From VRUE01 sp963819755 (GTDB lineage Bacteria; Actinomycetota; Thermoleophilia; Solirubrobacterales; 70-9): a stretch of 64,000 nt of DNA. Of this stretch, positions 24,687 to 32,978 are shown piece after piece. Where the stretch lies: positions 1,116,001 to 1,180,000 of the forward strand of contig CAWFXB010000002.1 in NCBI GenBank assembly GCA_963819755.1, written 5' to 3'. Each line of letters opens with the position of its first letter. Positions within the stretch are counted from its first letter, which is position 1. Both the position numbers and the translations under genes were made by a program. Below the pieces are notes generated by a model. It saw only the letters and a program-made list of their open reading frames with translations, ran no database searches and was not told where the DNA came from.

Positions 24687-27600
24687 ATCCGTCTGACTTT
24701 TCAGAGGACGGGCTGGTCGAGAAACCGATGCTCGAACTGCTCGAGCGGATCGGCTATGAGGTCGTCGGTGGCTTCAACGAGCGGCTCGGGCCGGAGGGTC
24801 TTGGGCGGGACGACGAGGCGCAGGTTATCCTTCACCATCGGCTGCGCGCGAAGCTCGCCGAGCTGAGTCCGGATCTCTCGGCGGATGCGATTGACCTAGC
24901 GGTCGAGGAGTTGATCCGAGATCGCTCCGCGATGGACCCGGTTGGGGCCAGCCGGGTTGTTTGGAACCTCCTGCGCGACGGCGTCAAGGTCACCCTGACC
25001 GACGACGAGGGGGCCGCCACCACCGAGACGGTAATGCTGATCGACTGGCGATCGCCGGAGCGCAACGAATTTCTCGCCGTCAATCAGTTCTGGGTCGTTG
25101 GCCCGCTTCACAAGCGGCGCTGTGACGTCGTCTGCTTCGTCAATGGGATCCCACTCGTCCTCTTCGAGCTGAAGGCATCGCATAAATCGGTGAGGAACGC
25201 CTTCGACGAAAACCTTACCGACTACCGGGACACGATCCCCCAGCTGTTCACGCCGAATGCCTTGGTGGTTCTCTCCAACGGTTCGGAAACGCGGGTTGGT
25301 TCGACCTTTGCGAGCTGGGAGTGGTTCGGCGAGTGGAAGCGGATCGAGAACGAGTCCGAGTCCGGAGTCGTCTCGCTGGAGACCGCGGTTCATGGTCTCT
25401 GCGAGCCACCCCGCCTGCTCGACACGGTCGAGAACTTCATCGCCTATCTCGAGCGGCCCGGCGGCTTGGTCAAGGTCCTCGCTCAGAACCATCAGGTCCT
25501 CGGGGTGAACGCAGCGATCCGGGCGCTTCATGAGCGCTCGTTCCATCGAGGACGCCTCGGGGTCTTCTGGCACAGCCAGGGCTCGGGAAAGAGCCTCTCG
25601 ATGCTGCTCTTCACCCAGAAGGTCCTGCGCCGGGAGTCGGGCAACTGGACCTTCGTCATGGTCACCGACCGGATCGAGCTCGACGATCAGCTCTACGGTG
25701 AGTTCAAGGACGCGGGGGTCGTTGAGGGCCATCTGCAGGCGACGTCGTCGGCTCATCTGCGGCAGCTGCTCAGCGAGGACCACCGCTATGTCTTCACCCG
25801 GATCCAGAAGTTCCGGCCGGAGGAGGGGCAGGAGGAGATGCCGGCGTGCTCGGACCGCGACGACATTGTCGTGATCACTGATGAGGCCCACCGCAGCCAG
25901 TACCTGACCCTGGCGAAGAACATGCGGAAGGCCCTCCCGAATGCGGGTTTCCTCGGCTTCACCGGAACGCCGTTGATCACCACCGAACTGGAGCGAACCC
26001 GGGAGGTGTTCGGCGACTACGTCTCGACCTACAACTTCCGCCAGTCGATCGAAGACGGCGCGACGGTTCCACTCTTCTACGAGAGCCGGATCCCGGAGCT
26101 GCAGATCACCAACGAGCGTTTCGACGAGGAGTTCACCGAGATCCTCGAGGAGGCCGAGCTCGACGAATCCCAGGAACAGGCATTGACGCGTCGGTTCGCG
26201 ACCGAGTACCAACTGATCGCCCGCCCCGAACGGCTGCAGCGGATAGCCGCCGACCTGGTCCGCCACTTCGTCAGTCGTGGTTTCCTCGGCAAGGCGATGG
26301 TCGTCTCGGTCGACAAGGAGACGGCCGTGCGCATGCACGATCTGGTGAGCGGGGAGTGGACGCGGTACCTCGCTGAGCTGGAGGAGCGGGCGGCACGGCT
26401 TCCGGAGCTCGAGCGCGAGGGAATCGACGCGCAGATCGCCTTCATGAAAGAGACCGAGATGGCCGTCGTGGTCTCCCAGTCCCAGAACGAGATCGCCCGG
26501 ATGCGCGAGGCGGGGCTGGACATCGCTCCGCACCGCAGGCGGATGAAGGACGAAGACTTGGGGGAGCGCTTCAAGGACGCGAGAGATCCCTTCCGCCTCG
26601 TCTTCGTCTGCGCGATGTGGATGACGGGGTTCGACGTGCCCTCCTGCTCGACGATCTACCTCGATCGTCCGATGCGCAACCACACCCTGATGCAGACGAT
26701 TGCCCGCGCCAACCGCGTCTTCCCGGAAAAGGCAAACGGGCTGATCGTCGACTACGTCGGGGTCTTTCGCCACCTCGAGGACGCGCTGGCGATCTACGCC
26801 GCGGGGCCGGCCGGAATAGGGCAGAAGGTCATCCGCCAGAAGGCGACGCTGATCGCCGAACTGGACGAAGCGGTGGCCGAGCTGGTCGAATACTGCGCCC
26901 ACCGGGATGTCGATCTCGAGGCTCTCGGCTGGGCCGAGGGCTTTGAGTTCATCGCCCTTCGCGACGCCTCGGTTGAGGCGCTGCTGATCGAGGAGGTGAC
27001 TCGCCGCGCCTACCTCGAGCTCTCCGACCAAGTAAGGCGTCTGTTCGCGGCGGTCCTCCCGGATCCGGCGGTGGGCGCACACGCCCGCCTGGTCGGCGTG
27101 GCACGCAACCTCGCGGCGAAGATCCGCTCGCTGGACCGCGTTCCGGATCTCGCCGGAGTCACGGGACCGGTGAGGGAGCTCCTCGACCGGTCCGTCGGCG
27201 CCGAGGACTACGTGATCCGCGCCGCGGCCGGCGGGTCTGAGGCGGGCCCCTCCATCGACCTGAACTCGGTCGACTTCGATGCGCTGGCAGCGGCGTTGGC
27301 GGGGCGAAAGCACTCATCCACCCGCCGCCTCAGCGGCGATCTGGCCCACCGGGCCGAGGCGGCGGCAGCGAGAAACCCGACGCGGGGAACCCTGGTCGAG
27401 GAACTGCGCGAGCTGATCGATTCCTACAACGCTGGCAGCCTCGACGTCGACGAGATGTTGCGCCGCCTACAGGCGCTTTCCAGGCGGCTGACGGAGGAGG
27501 AACAGCGAACCGAGTGTGAGGAGCTCGCTGAGCCGGAGCTCGCCGTCTTCGACCTGCTCACCCAGCCCGACCCGCCACTCAGCGGCTCCGAGCGTGACGA

Positions 27601-28471
27601 GGTGAAGGGGATCGCCCGCAGACTGATGAGCGAGATCGGCGAGCGGCTCGTGCTGGACTGGCGCAAGAAGGTGCGCACGCGGGAGGCCGCAAGGGCCCTG
27701 ATCAAGGAGGTGCTCGACGAACTTCCCGAAGACGCGTACGGGCCGGATGTCTGGGACCGCAAGGTCGACATCGTCTTCAAGCACATCTTCGCCAGCTACT
27801 ACGACGACGGCGACAGCGTCTACGTCGAGACGCAAGACGACGAGGTGGCCGCGGTCGTGATTCCCGCTTCGGGGAAGATCGAAGTGGACACGGTCACCCC
27901 GGCCCTGATCGAGCTGATCGAGAGCAATCCCGAGCTCGCCGAGAAGGTCGCGGAGAAGCTCCAGGGGAAGGATGCCTTTTTCGCCGTCCCCAGCGCCGAG
28001 CTGATCGCCGGAGACGAGAGCTTCGAGGTCGAGTTCAAGTCGACCGCCCGCTGGAACCTGCGAGAGGAATGCAGGGACAGGCGAATGGAGGACGCCATCG
28101 TCAAGACGGTGGCGGGCTTCCTCAACACCGACGGCGGCTCGCTGTTCATCGGGGTGGCCGACGATCGAGTTCCCCTCGGCCTGGACCCCGATCTTCAGTT
28201 GGTCAAGCCGTCGACTGCTGACGGCCTGGTCAACTGGTTGACGACGCACCTCGCCAACGCTCTGACGCGGCCGGTGGTGATGAAGACGCGGACCCGTGTC
28301 GAGTCGATCGACGGGGTCGGAGTATGTAGGGTCGACGTTGCAGCCTCATCGACGCCGGTCAGGGCGAAGATGAGCGACAAGAGCGAGGTGTTCTGGGTGC
28401 GAATGAACAACAGCACCCGTCAACTATCCGAGCTTGAGGTCGAAGTGTACGTCGACGACCACTGGGACTAG
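24683..28471 (+). CDS. hsdR: type I restriction endonuclease HsdR with C-terminal AlbA_2-like domain
   Basis: Restriction and translocation subunit. 1262 residues, longer than the usual ~1000. The N-terminal nuclease fold contains RRCDVVCFVNGIPLVLFELK (D and ExK near 145-163). The helicase core has Walker A QGSGKS near 300, ITDEAHRSQY near 398 and GFTGTPL, plus later motifs through ARANRVFPEK. From about residue 1105 an extra domain follows: EVEFKST, FLNTDGGSLFIGVADD, then a VFWVRMNNSTRQL end, the pattern of Schlafen AlbA_2 (putative DNA-binding) domains. GTG start overlapping the hsdS stop. Confidence 0.95.
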   Translation: MNPSDFSEDGLVEKPMLELLERIGYEVVGGFNERLGPEGLGRDDEAQVILHHRLRAKLAELSPDLSADAIDLAVEELIRDRSAMDPVGASRVVWNLLRDGVKVTLTDDEGAATTETVMLIDWRSPERNEFLAVNQFWVVGPLHKRRCDVVCFVNGIPLVLFELKASHKSVRNAFDENLTDYRDTIPQLFTPNALVVLSNGSETRVGSTFASWEWFGEWKRIENESESGVVSLETAVHGLCEPPRLLDTVENFIAYLERPGGLVKVLAQNHQVLGVNAAIRALHERSFHRGRLGVFWHSQGSGKSLSMLLFTQKVLRRESGNWTFVMVTDRIELDDQLYGEFKDAGVVEGHLQATSSAHLRQLLSEDHRYVFTRIQKFRPEEGQEEMPACSDRDDIVVITDEAHRSQYLTLAKNMRKALPNAGFLGFTGTPLITTELERTREVFGDYVSTYNFRQSIEDGATVPLFYESRIPELQITNERFDEEFTEILEEAELDESQEQALTRRFATEYQLIARPERLQRIAADLVRHFVSRGFLGKAMVVSVDKETAVRMHDLVSGEWTRYLAELEERAARLPELEREGIDAQIAFMKETEMAVVVSQSQNEIARMREAGLDIAPHRRRMKDEDLGERFKDARDPFRLVFVCAMWMTGFDVPSCSTIYLDRPMRNHTLMQTIARANRVFPEKANGLIVDYVGVFRHLEDALAIYAAGPAGIGQKVIRQKATLIAELDEAVAELVEYCAHRDVDLEALGWAEGFEFIALRDASVEALLIEEVTRRAYLELSDQVRRLFAAVLPDPAVGAHARLVGVARNLAAKIRSLDRVPDLAGVTGPVRELLDRSVGAEDYVIRAAAGGSEAGPSIDLNSVDFDALAAALAGRKHSSTRRLSGDLAHRAEAAAARNPTRGTLVEELRELIDSYNAGSLDVDEMLRRLQALSRRLTEEEQRTECEELAEPELAVFDLLTQPDPPLSGSERDEVKGIARRLMSEIGERLVLDWRKKVRTREAARALIKEVLDELPEDAYGPDVWDRKVDIVFKHIFASYYDDGDSVYVETQDDEVAAVVIPASGKIEVDTVTPALIELIESNPELAEKVAEKLQGKDAFFAVPSAELIAGDESFEVEFKSTARWNLREECRDRRMEDAIVKTVAGFLNTDGGSLFIGVADDRVPLGLDPDLQLVKPSTADGLVNWLTTHLANALTRPVVMKTRTRVESIDGVGVCRVDVAASSTPVRAKMSDKSEVFWVRMNNSTRQLSELEVEVYVDDHWD

Positions 28472-28494
28472 CCTTCCGATCGGGGCCGGATCCT

Positions 28495-28806
28495 CTAACC
28501 GCTGGAGGAGTCGTTCGCGGCCCTGGCGGCCGGGTGCTCGCCGGCCCAGCGGGCGATGACACTCGAGCCGGAGATCACTTCGCCGTCGTCGAGGATCAGG
28601 ATCGGCACCTCGTTGGTGCCGCTCAGCTTCTTGATCTCGGCCCGCTCCGCGTCGCGACTGCCCCAGGTCCAGGGCATCAACCGGTAACCGCCCACCGTGC
28701 GCAGCTCGTACCTGTAGCCGGCGGCATCGAGAGCCTTGCCCGCCTTCGCGCACGGATGCGCAAACGCCGGCCCGGTTTTCTTCTGCCCACAGGTGTAGAG
28801 GATCAT
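28495..28806 (-). CDS. glutathione S-transferase N-terminal / glutaredoxin-like protein
   Basis: 103 residues from the ATG at 28806: a thioredoxin-like fold with MILYTCGQKK at the N-terminus, HPCAKAGKALDAAGYRYEL, the cis-Pro strand VPILILDDGEVISGSSVI and a C-terminal helix. It lacks a CxxC pair: one Cys is at residue 6 and one at 19. Its function may be thiol transfer or only structural; actinobacteria normally use mycothiol rather than glutathione. Not obviously linked to the neighbouring R-M or toxin genes. Confidence 0.8.
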   Translation of the reverse strand: MILYTCGQKKTGPAFAHPCAKAGKALDAAGYRYELRTVGGYRLMPWTWGSRDAERAEIKKLSGTNEVPILILDDGEVISGSSVIARWAGEHPAARAANDSSSG

Positions 28807-28844
28807 CGTCGGCAATCCTACCCAGGCGTCATTTCCGGACCGGA

Positions 28845-28860
28845 TGCTACGCTTGTAGCA
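28845..28860 (+). promoter_or_regulatory. inverted-repeat operator before the toxin-antitoxin pair
   Basis: TGCTAC-GCTT-GTAGCA, a perfect 6-4-6 inverted repeat ending one base before the antitoxin ATG. Antitoxins of this kind bind such palindromes and repress their own operon. The site leaves no room for a normal leader, so the transcript is probably leaderless. Confidence 0.6.
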
Positions 28861-28861
28861 C

Positions 28862-29122
28862 ATGGCGGAAGTCGCGACGAGAGAGTTGAGGAATGACACC
28901 GCCGGTGTTTTGCGCCGGGTCGAGGCCGGAGAGACCGTCGTCATTACCGTGCGGGGAAGGGCGGTCGCTGACCTGATTCCCCATCGGCCAGACGAGCCGC
29001 GCTGGATGCCACGCGAGGAACTTGTTGAGCTGCTCAAGACGCACTCTGCTGATCCGGGCTTGCGAGACGATTTGAAGCGCATCGCCGGCGAGACGACGGA
29101 CGACCTTGGCCCGATTCTGTGA
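28862..29122 (+). CDS. Phd/YefM-type antitoxin
   Basis: 86 residues starting EVATRELRNDTAGVLRRVEA and continuing VVITVRGRAVADLIPH, the DNA-binding half of Phd/YefM antitoxins (ribbon-helix with a 'set up fence around toxin promoter' function). The C-terminal half (WMPREELVELLKTHSADPGL) is the usual toxin-wrapping tail. It overlaps the PIN toxin by four bases, as expected of a TA pair. Confidence 0.92.
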   Translation: MAEVATRELRNDTAGVLRRVEAGETVVITVRGRAVADLIPHRPDEPRWMPREELVELLKTHSADPGLRDDLKRIAGETTDDLGPIL

Positions 29123-29529
29123 GCACCCCGTCGGCGCTCCGTGGCCTTCTCGACACCTCGGTCTTCATCGCGATCGAGAGCGGCAGGGACCTGCGATCGG
29201 AGTCGATGCCACTGACCGCGGCCGTGTCGGCCGTTACCAAGGCAGAGCTTCGTGCCGGCATCTTTGCCGCGGACGACATCGAGACCCGCGATCGACGAAT
29301 CAAGACCCTCGAACTCGTGACCCGAATCCCTCAGTTCCCGGTCGATGACGAAGTCTCCAACGCCTGGGCTCAGATGCGCGCCTACCTTGCCGCCTCCGGC
29401 CGCCGCGTGGATGCCAATGACATGTGGATCGCCGCGACCGCGGCGGCCCACGAAATCCCAGTTATCACGCAGGACGCAGACTTCGACGCTCTAAATGGCA
29501 TCGCCGGCCTGACCGTGATCCCGGTCTGA
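29119..29529 (+). CDS. vapC: PIN-domain ribonuclease toxin (VapC type)
   Basis: 136 residues with the acidic PIN residues in place: LLDTSVFIAIE, VTKAELRAGI, DANDMWIAATAAAHE and ITQDADFDAL. Such toxins cut tRNA or rRNA in the cytoplasm. It lies between the R-M system and the purDEB block, and may stabilise this accessory stretch. Confidence 0.94.
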   Translation: MSTPSALRGLLDTSVFIAIESGRDLRSESMPLTAAVSAVTKAELRAGIFAADDIETRDRRIKTLELVTRIPQFPVDDEVSNAWAQMRAYLAASGRRVDANDMWIAATAAAHEIPVITQDADFDALNGIAGLTVIPV

Positions 29530-29537
29530 ATCTCAGC

Positions 29538-30819
29538 TCAGCGCAGCGCTTCGAGCCGCTCGAAGATCGCCGGGATGTGGCCGAGGTAGGCGTCGTAGTC
29601 GAAGACCGCGTCCAGGTCCAGGTCGGGAGCCGCCACTGCGAGCAGCTCGCGGAAGTGCGTGCCCGTGTCCCAGGCGCGCTGGGCGTTCTCCTGGACCACG
29701 CGGTAGGCGTCGTCGCGGCTCAGTCCTGACTCGACCAGGGCGGTCAGAGCGCGCTGGCTGAAGAGGGCGCCGTGGGTCAGCTCGAGGTTCTCCTTCATGC
29801 GATCGGCGCGGATCGTCATTTCGGCCGCGACCTTGGCAGCCAGGTCCTGCATGTAGTCGAGCCCGATCGTCGCGTCGGGCAGGATCACCCGCTCGGCACC
29901 GGAGTGGGAGATGTCGCGCTCGTGCCAGAGGGCGATGTTCTCGAGGCCGGTTTGGGCGTAGCCGCGCAGGACGCGGGCGAGGCCGGTGATCCGCTCGGTG
30001 CGGATCGGGTTGCGCTTGTGCGGCATCGCCGAGGAGCCCTTCTGGCCGACGCCGAAAGGCTCCTCGACCTCGCGCACCTCGGTGCGCTGCAGGTTGCGGA
30101 CCTCGGTCGCGAAGCGCTCGAAGGCCGGCGCCGGCGATCGCGATCCGCGAGGTGAGGACCGCGTGGCGGTCGCGCGGGATGACCTGGGTGGCCACGTCCT
30201 CGCGCTGCAGCCCCAGCCGCTCCATCACCCGCGCCTCGACCGCCGGCGGCACCGAGGCGTAGGTGCCGACCGCGCCGGAGAGCTTGCCGAAGCGCAGCTG
30301 CTCGAAGGCGTCGGTGAGGCGGGCGAGGTTGCGGTCGGCCTCGAAGGCGAAGCCGGCGAGGCGCAGGCCGAAGGTCGTCGGCTCGGCGTGGACTCCGTGC
30401 GTCCGGCCGACGCAGAGCGTGTCGCGCTGCTCCAGCGCCCGCTCGATCAATGCGTCGCGGTAGGCGCGGGCGGAGGCGAGGACGATCTCGCCGGCCTGGC
30501 CCAGTTGCAGCGCCAGCGCCGTGTCGAGCACGTCGGAGGAGGTGAGGCCGTAGTGGATCCAGCGCCCGTGCTCTCCAACCGATTGGGCGACGACGTCGAC
30601 GAAGGCGGCGACGTCGTGGTCGGTGACCCGCTCGCGCTCGTTGACGGCCTCGGCGGTAAAAGCTGCCTTGGCTCGCGCCGCCTCGGCGGCCTCGCGTGGC
30701 ACGACGCCCTCCTCGGCCCAGGCCTCCGTTGCCGCAAGCTCCACCTCTAGCCAGCACTCGAGCTTGCGCTGCTGGGACCAGACCTCGCCTATCTCCTCAC
30801 GGGTGTATCGAGATATCAA
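29538..30819 (-). CDS. purB: adenylosuccinate lyase PurB, interrupted by a single-base frameshift
   Basis: Acts twice in purine synthesis (SAICAR and adenylosuccinate cleavage). 5' part: ISRYTREEIGEVWSQQRKLE, WIHYGLTSSDVLDTALALQL, and GRTHGVHAEPTTFGLRLAGF. 3' part: the signature GQKGSSAMPHKRNPIRTE. Near 30131 one extra base (GGCGCCGGCC instead of GGCGCCGCC) breaks the frame between IAIAGA and FERFATEVRNLQRTE. The total length is one over a multiple of three, so a single inserted base explains it. TTG start (30819) overlapping the purE stop. The sequence is otherwise well conserved, so a consensus error is likely. Confidence 0.93.
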
Positions 30820-31301
30820 GCGTTGATTATCCGCACGGCCAGCAGGCCGGCGTTTTTCGCCCCGTCGAGGGCGACGCAGGCGACCGGCACACCCGGGGGC
30901 ATCTGCACCGCCGAGAGCAGCGCGTCGAGCCCGCCGAGGCTCTTGCCGAGGATTGGCACGCCGATCACCGGCAGGTCGGTGTGGGCCGCGGCGACGCCGG
31001 GCAGCGCCGCCGACATGCCCGCGCCGGCGATGATCACCCGCAGCCCGCGCATGCGGGCGCTGTGGCAGTACTCGCGGACCAGCTCGGGGTCGCGGTGGGC
31101 GCTCATCACCCGTACCTCGTAGCTGACGCCGGCCTCGTGCAGGGCCGCGCCCGCCGGCTGCATCTTGGGCTTGTCGTTCTTCGAGCCCATGATGATCCCG
31201 ACGTGGGGCTCGTCGACCTCGATCTCCTCGAACGCTTTCTCTACCGCGGGCATCGCGGTTGCTCCGGCGCTCGGCTGGGGCTCTTCTGAGATCTCGCTCA
31301 T
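30816..31301 (-). CDS. purE: 5-(carboxyamino)imidazole ribonucleotide mutase PurE
   Basis: Rearranges N5-CAIR to CAIR. From the ATG at 31301, which has an AGAGGAAGAG site just upstream; a second ATG at 31328 abuts the purD stop but has a weaker site. The core is conserved: VGIIMGSKND (K-N replaces the usual S), VMSAHRDPE with the catalytic His, GAGMSAALPGVAAAHTDLPV and KSLGGLDALLSAVQMPPGVPV. It sits between purD and purB. No purK is seen in the window. Confidence 0.95.
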   Translation of the reverse strand: MSEISEEPQPSAGATAMPAVEKAFEEIEVDEPHVGIIMGSKNDKPKMQPAGAALHEAGVSYEVRVMSAHRDPELVREYCHSARMRGLRVIIAGAGMSAALPGVAAAHTDLPVIGVPILGKSLGGLDALLSAVQMPPGVPVACVALDGAKNAGLLAVRIINA

Positions 31302-31328
31302 CTCTTCCTCTCTCGGTTCTAGAGTCAT

Positions 31329-32603
31329 CTAACTGGGCACCCGCTCGACCGCGCGGGCGGCGATGTCGGAGCGGATCTGCATTCCATCGAAGGCGATCCG
31401 GCAGGCTGCATCGTATGCACGATCGCGCGCCTCGGCCGGCGTCGGGTCTAGCGCGGTCACGTTGAGCACACGACCACCGGCGGTGACGACCTCGCCGTCC
31501 CGCTCGGCGGTGCCGGCGTGGGTCACCTCGGCCAGCTCCGCAGCCGCGGCGAGGCCGTGGATGACGTCCCCCTTCGAGGAGGACTCCGGATAGCCCGCCG
31601 AGGCGAGGACCAGCGTGACCGCCCAGTCCTCGCCGAACTCGGCCTCCACGCCGGCCAGCCCGCCCGGCTCGCGCGCCGCCAGGCAGAGCTCGAGCAGGTC
31701 GGAGCGCAGCCGTGGCAGCACCGCCTGCGTCTCGGGATCGCCGAAGCGGGTGTTGAACTCGAGCACCTTCGGGCCCTCCGGGCCGACCATCAGGCCGGCG
31801 TAGAGGACGCCGTGGAAGGGCACTCCGTGGGCCGCCATCGCGGCGAGCATCGGCCGGTGCACCGTGTCGACGATCTCTTCGACCTCGGCCGGGCCGAAGC
31901 CAGGCACCGGCGAGTAGCTGCCCATGCCGCCGGTGTTCGGGCCCTCGTCGCCGTCGAAGATCCGCTTGTAGTCCTGCGCCGGTGCCAGCGGCACCACGTT
32001 CTCGCCGTCGCAGATGGCCAGCAGCGAGAGCTCTTCGCCCTCGAGGAACTCCTCCAGGACGACGGTCGTCTCGCCAAAGCGCCGCTCGCCGAAGAAGATC
32101 TCGATCGCCTCGCGTGCCGAGGCCTCGGACTCGCAGATGATCACGCCCTTGCCGGCCGCCAGGCCGTCGGCCTTGAGCACCGCGGGATAGGAAGCGGAGG
32201 CGAGGCGCTCGAGCGCCCCCTCCCGGTCGGTCAGGACGGCGTAGGAGGCGGTCGGCACGCCGGCCTCCGCCATCAGCTGCTTGGCGAACGCCTTCGATCC
32301 CTCGAGCTCGGCGGCGGCACCGCTCGGCCCGAAGGCGGCGATCCCAGCGGCCTCGAGCGCGTCGACCGCCCCGGCGACCAGCGGCACCTCCGGTCCGACC
32401 ACGACGAGGTCGACCGCGCGCTTCCGCGCCGCGGTGACGATCGCCTCGACGTCGCCGGCACTCACATCCATCAGGCACTCGGCGTCGGCGGCGATGCCGG
32501 CGTTGCCCGGGGCACAGAGCAGCTCGGGAGAGCGGGACGAGCGCGCAAGCGCCCGCACCATCGCATGCTCGCGACCGCCTCCCCCTACGACCAAGACCTT
32601 CAA
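31329..32603 (-). CDS. purD: phosphoribosylamine-glycine ligase
   Basis: Makes GAR from phosphoribosylamine and glycine. 424 residues, ATP-grasp fold: VLVVGGGGREHAMVRAL, APGNAGIAADAE, VVVGPEVPLVAGAVDALE, VLKADGLAAGKGVIICE, GDEGPNTGGMGSYSPVP and VLEFNTRFGDPETQAVL. First gene of the purD-purE-purB block, immediately downstream of the GYD gene on the same strand. Confidence 0.97.
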   Translation of the reverse strand: MKVLVVGGGGREHAMVRALARSSRSPELLCAPGNAGIAADAECLMDVSAGDVEAIVTAARKRAVDLVVVGPEVPLVAGAVDALEAAGIAAFGPSGAAAELEGSKAFAKQLMAEAGVPTASYAVLTDREGALERLASASYPAVLKADGLAAGKGVIICESEASAREAIEIFFGERRFGETTVVLEEFLEGEELSLLAICDGENVVPLAPAQDYKRIFDGDEGPNTGGMGSYSPVPGFGPAEVEEIVDTVHRPMLAAMAAHGVPFHGVLYAGLMVGPEGPKVLEFNTRFGDPETQAVLPRLRSDLLELCLAAREPGGLAGVEAEFGEDWAVTLVLASAGYPESSSKGDVIHGLAAAAELAEVTHAGTAERDGEVVTAGGRVLNVTALDPTPAEARDRAYDAACRIAFDGMQIRSDIAARAVERVPS

Positions 32604-32612
32604 GCTCAGCCT

Positions 32613-32894
32613 CTAGAGCGAATCAGACAGCTCATTCGCGGGCATCGCCGTCAGCGTCTGGCTGGTCATCGTCCCGCGCGAGCCGAGCTCCACCGAGACT
32701 TTGGCCATCGTCTTCTCATCAGGAGCCTCGACGATCGTGACGAAGTCGTACTGGCCGAGCGTCGCGTACTGCGCCTGCACTTTGGCGCCGATCTGTTCGA
32801 CCTCCTTGTTCACCTCGGCAACCCGTCCGGGGTTGTTCTTGAGGGTGCGAACGCCCTCGGCGGTCAAGTTGGTGAGCATCACGTAAGTGGGCAT
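32613..32894 (-). CDS. GYD-domain protein
   Basis: 93 residues from the ATG at 32894, set by an AGGAGG six bases upstream. A ferredoxin-like small protein with MPTYVMLTNLTAEGVRTLKN, LGQYDFVTIVEAPD (the GxYD signature) and VSVELGSRGTMTSQTLTAMP. Function unknown; the family is widespread and usually stands alone. Close to purD and probably co-transcribed. Confidence 0.9.
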   Translation of the reverse strand: MPTYVMLTNLTAEGVRTLKNNPGRVAEVNKEVEQIGAKVQAQYATLGQYDFVTIVEAPDEKTMAKVSVELGSRGTMTSQTLTAMPANELSDSL

Positions 32895-32978
32895 GATGGC
32901 CTCCTGTAGCGGGTTCATGCCTACGTTACGCGAGCGGGCGCCGGGCCGCCAGAGACCCGGTCTCGGTTGGGCCTCCGG

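Noticed and set aside
29533..32478. 981-codon minus-strand frame across purB-purE-purD
   Set aside because: Only its purB part is meaningful; the rest is a shadow of purE and purD.
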